A stretch of DNA of 5,464 nucleotides from an uncultured Blautia sp. GTDB taxonomy: Bacteria > Bacillota > Clostridia > Lachnospirales > Lachnospiraceae. The notes under the pieces are model-generated. The model was not told the DNA's origin and ran no database searches. It was given only the letters and a program-made list of their open reading frames with translations. The position numbers were made by a program, and so were the translations under genes. The DNA is taken from assembly GCA_934426285.1 (NCBI GenBank), contig CAKRYE010000097.1, positions 1-5,464 of the forward strand, given 5' to 3'. Positions 4,350-5,464 of the stretch are shown here, piece after piece (the first letter of the stretch is position 1; the number at the start of each line of letters is the position of its first letter).

Positions 4350-5459
4350 ATGTATCAGTCATTTAAAGGAGGGCTTGGCGGAATTGCCCTGGCAAAAAAT
4401 GGAAGAAGCCGTGCAATCAATGCAGAGAATCCACATGGAGAAAAAGGAAAAGGCGGAATGGCAGCAAGTCATCTGGGACCGTCCAGAAAAGGAAGCCCCT
4501 GTCTGAATGATATTGAACCTGGTGAGACTGTGACTCTGGCAGAGATGGAGGGGCCAGGCGAGATCAACCATATCTGGATCACAGTAGATAATAAGACAAC
4601 AGATGCTGACTGTTTTGTATTAAGAGATCTGGTTATCCGTATGTACTGGGATGATGAAGAGTATCCGTCTGTGGAAAGTCCTCTTGGAGATTTCTTCTGC
4701 TGTGGATTCGGAAGAGAATGTGCTGTGAATTCTGTACCTATGGCGGTAGTGCCAAACAGAGGATTCAACTGCTATTTTCCTATGCCGTTTAAGAAAAAAG
4801 CGAAGATTACCCTGGAAAACCAGCATGCAAATAAAATCCCTGCATTTTTCTATCAGGTAGATTACTGTCTGTATGATGAACTTCCGGAGGATATCACTTA
4901 TTTCCATGCACAGTGGAGGCGGGAACGTCTGACAGAGAAGCAGAAAGATTATACAATCCTTGATGGAGTAAAGGGAAAAGGTCATTATGTAGGAACTTAT
5001 ATTGCGCTTACTACCCTGGAACGTTACTGGTGGGGAGAGGGCGAAGTGAAATTCTATATTGACGGAGATGAGGAATATCCTACAATCTGCGGAACCGGTA
5101 CAGAAGATTACTTCGGAGGCTCCTGGAGCTTTGCGAAGCAGGTGGACGGAAAAACTGTGGAACAGAATTATAACACACCATATCTGGGATATCCGTATTA
5201 TTCCGCCCATGATGAACTGATTCACAACTTCTATCATAATGATGACTGCCCTCCAATGAGAGGATTCTACCGCTGGCATATCCAGGATCCAATCTGTTTT
5301 GATGAGGATCTGCGTGTGACCATTCAGCAGATCGGAGTAGGATACAGAGGATTATTTGAACGTCAGGATGATGTGGCAAGTGTTGCCTACTGGTATCAGA
5401 CACATCCACATGCACCGTTTGCACCATTAATGTCAAAGGAAGACAGATGGCCCAGATAA
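4350..5459 (+). CDS. GH172 family (DUF2961) glycoside hydrolase
   Basis: A 369-residue cytoplasmic enzyme (no signal peptide) of the DUF2961/GH172 family. Characterised members act on fructofuranose or arabinofuranose: alpha-D-fructofuranosidase/difructose dianhydride I synthase-hydrolase from Bifidobacterium, and exo-D-arabinofuranosidases from arabinan degraders. Visible features: the N-terminal substrate-pocket region GPGEINHIWIT (68-78); DLVIRMYWDDEEYPSVESPLGDFF (93-116, read in parts), the first jelly-roll core; YVGTYIA (213-219); WWGEGEVKFYIDGDEEYPTI (227-246); GTGTEDYFGGSW (248-259); and a C-terminal GFYRWHIQDPI (305-315). By alignment pattern Glu230 would be the nucleophile and Glu252 (GTGTEDY) the acid/base. 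This assignment is inferred, not tested. Length is typical of the short GH172 type and the gene is complete. No transporter or regulator is next to it in the window, so the substrate is open. Confidence 0.92.
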   Translation: MYQSFKGGLGGIALAKNGRSRAINAENPHGEKGKGGMAASHLGPSRKGSPCLNDIEPGETVTLAEMEGPGEINHIWITVDNKTTDADCFVLRDLVIRMYWDDEEYPSVESPLGDFFCCGFGRECAVNSVPMAVVPNRGFNCYFPMPFKKKAKITLENQHANKIPAFFYQVDYCLYDELPEDITYFHAQWRRERLTEKQKDYTILDGVKGKGHYVGTYIALTTLERYWWGEGEVKFYIDGDEEYPTICGTGTEDYFGGSWSFAKQVDGKTVEQNYNTPYLGYPYYSAHDELIHNFYHNDDCPPMRGFYRWHIQDPICFDEDLRVTIQQIGVGYRGLFERQDDVASVAYWYQTHPHAPFAPLMSKEDRWPR

Positions 5460-5464
5460 AACAG

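Noticed and set aside
4620..5279. A 219-codon open frame on the minus strand
   Set aside because: It lies wholly opposite the GH172 gene, has no ribosome binding site, and its translation resembles no protein family. It is an antisense shadow of strongly coding sequence.

Overview
The window looks like chromosomal DNA from a low-to-mid GC Gram-positive anaerobe, most likely a gut clostridium of the Lachnospiraceae (Blautia/Dorea/Ruminococcus-like). The evidence is the strong AGGAG-type ribosome binding sites, consensus sigma-A promoters, an anaerobic class II cobaltochelatase (CbiK), a VanZ-family membrane protein, a DUF5067-type surface protein and a GH172 (DUF2961) glycosidase. The family placement is inference. 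No mobile element, CRISPR array or phage gene is visible.

Left part (1-1174): a tRNA-Gly(GCC) that lacks only its first base runs into a strong hairpin terminator. The same hairpin, read on the other strand, ends a minus-strand gene for a membrane-anchored extracellular protein with a C-terminal DUF5067-like domain. The 208-base gap at 1175-1382 is dense in signals. It holds a perfect 11-bp inverted repeat in the leader of the minus-strand gene, two outward-facing promoters whose elements interlock, and a 16-bp-period tandem repeat lying over the -10 box and start site of the plus-strand promoter.

Middle part (1383-3306): a three-gene plus-strand operon begins at a perfect TTGACA-17-TATAAT promoter. 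It encodes a monoacylglycerol lipase/lysophospholipase-type alpha/beta hydrolase, a small two-helix membrane protein of unknown function, and a VanZ-family protein. The genes are separated by 11 nt and then overlap by 4 nt (ATGA), so they are probably translationally coupled. Together they suggest a lipid or envelope role, but that is inference.

Right part (3308-5459): cbiK, a sirohydrochlorin cobaltochelatase for the anaerobic cobalamin pathway, lies on the minus strand and converges on vanZ with one base between stop codons. A perfect 13-bp inverted repeat sits inside its 3' end. A 235-base divergent intergenic region with an 8-bp hairpin separates cbiK from a complete plus-strand GH172/DUF2961 glycosidase gene. 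Both genes look isolated from their pathways within this window: no other cobalamin gene and no sugar transporter or regulator is present. The window ends 5 bases after the GH172 stop.

I see no clearly new multi-gene system. The most interesting items are the promoter/tandem-repeat arrangement at 1248-1326, the 13-bp inverted repeat within cbiK, and the undefined substrate of the GH172 enzyme.
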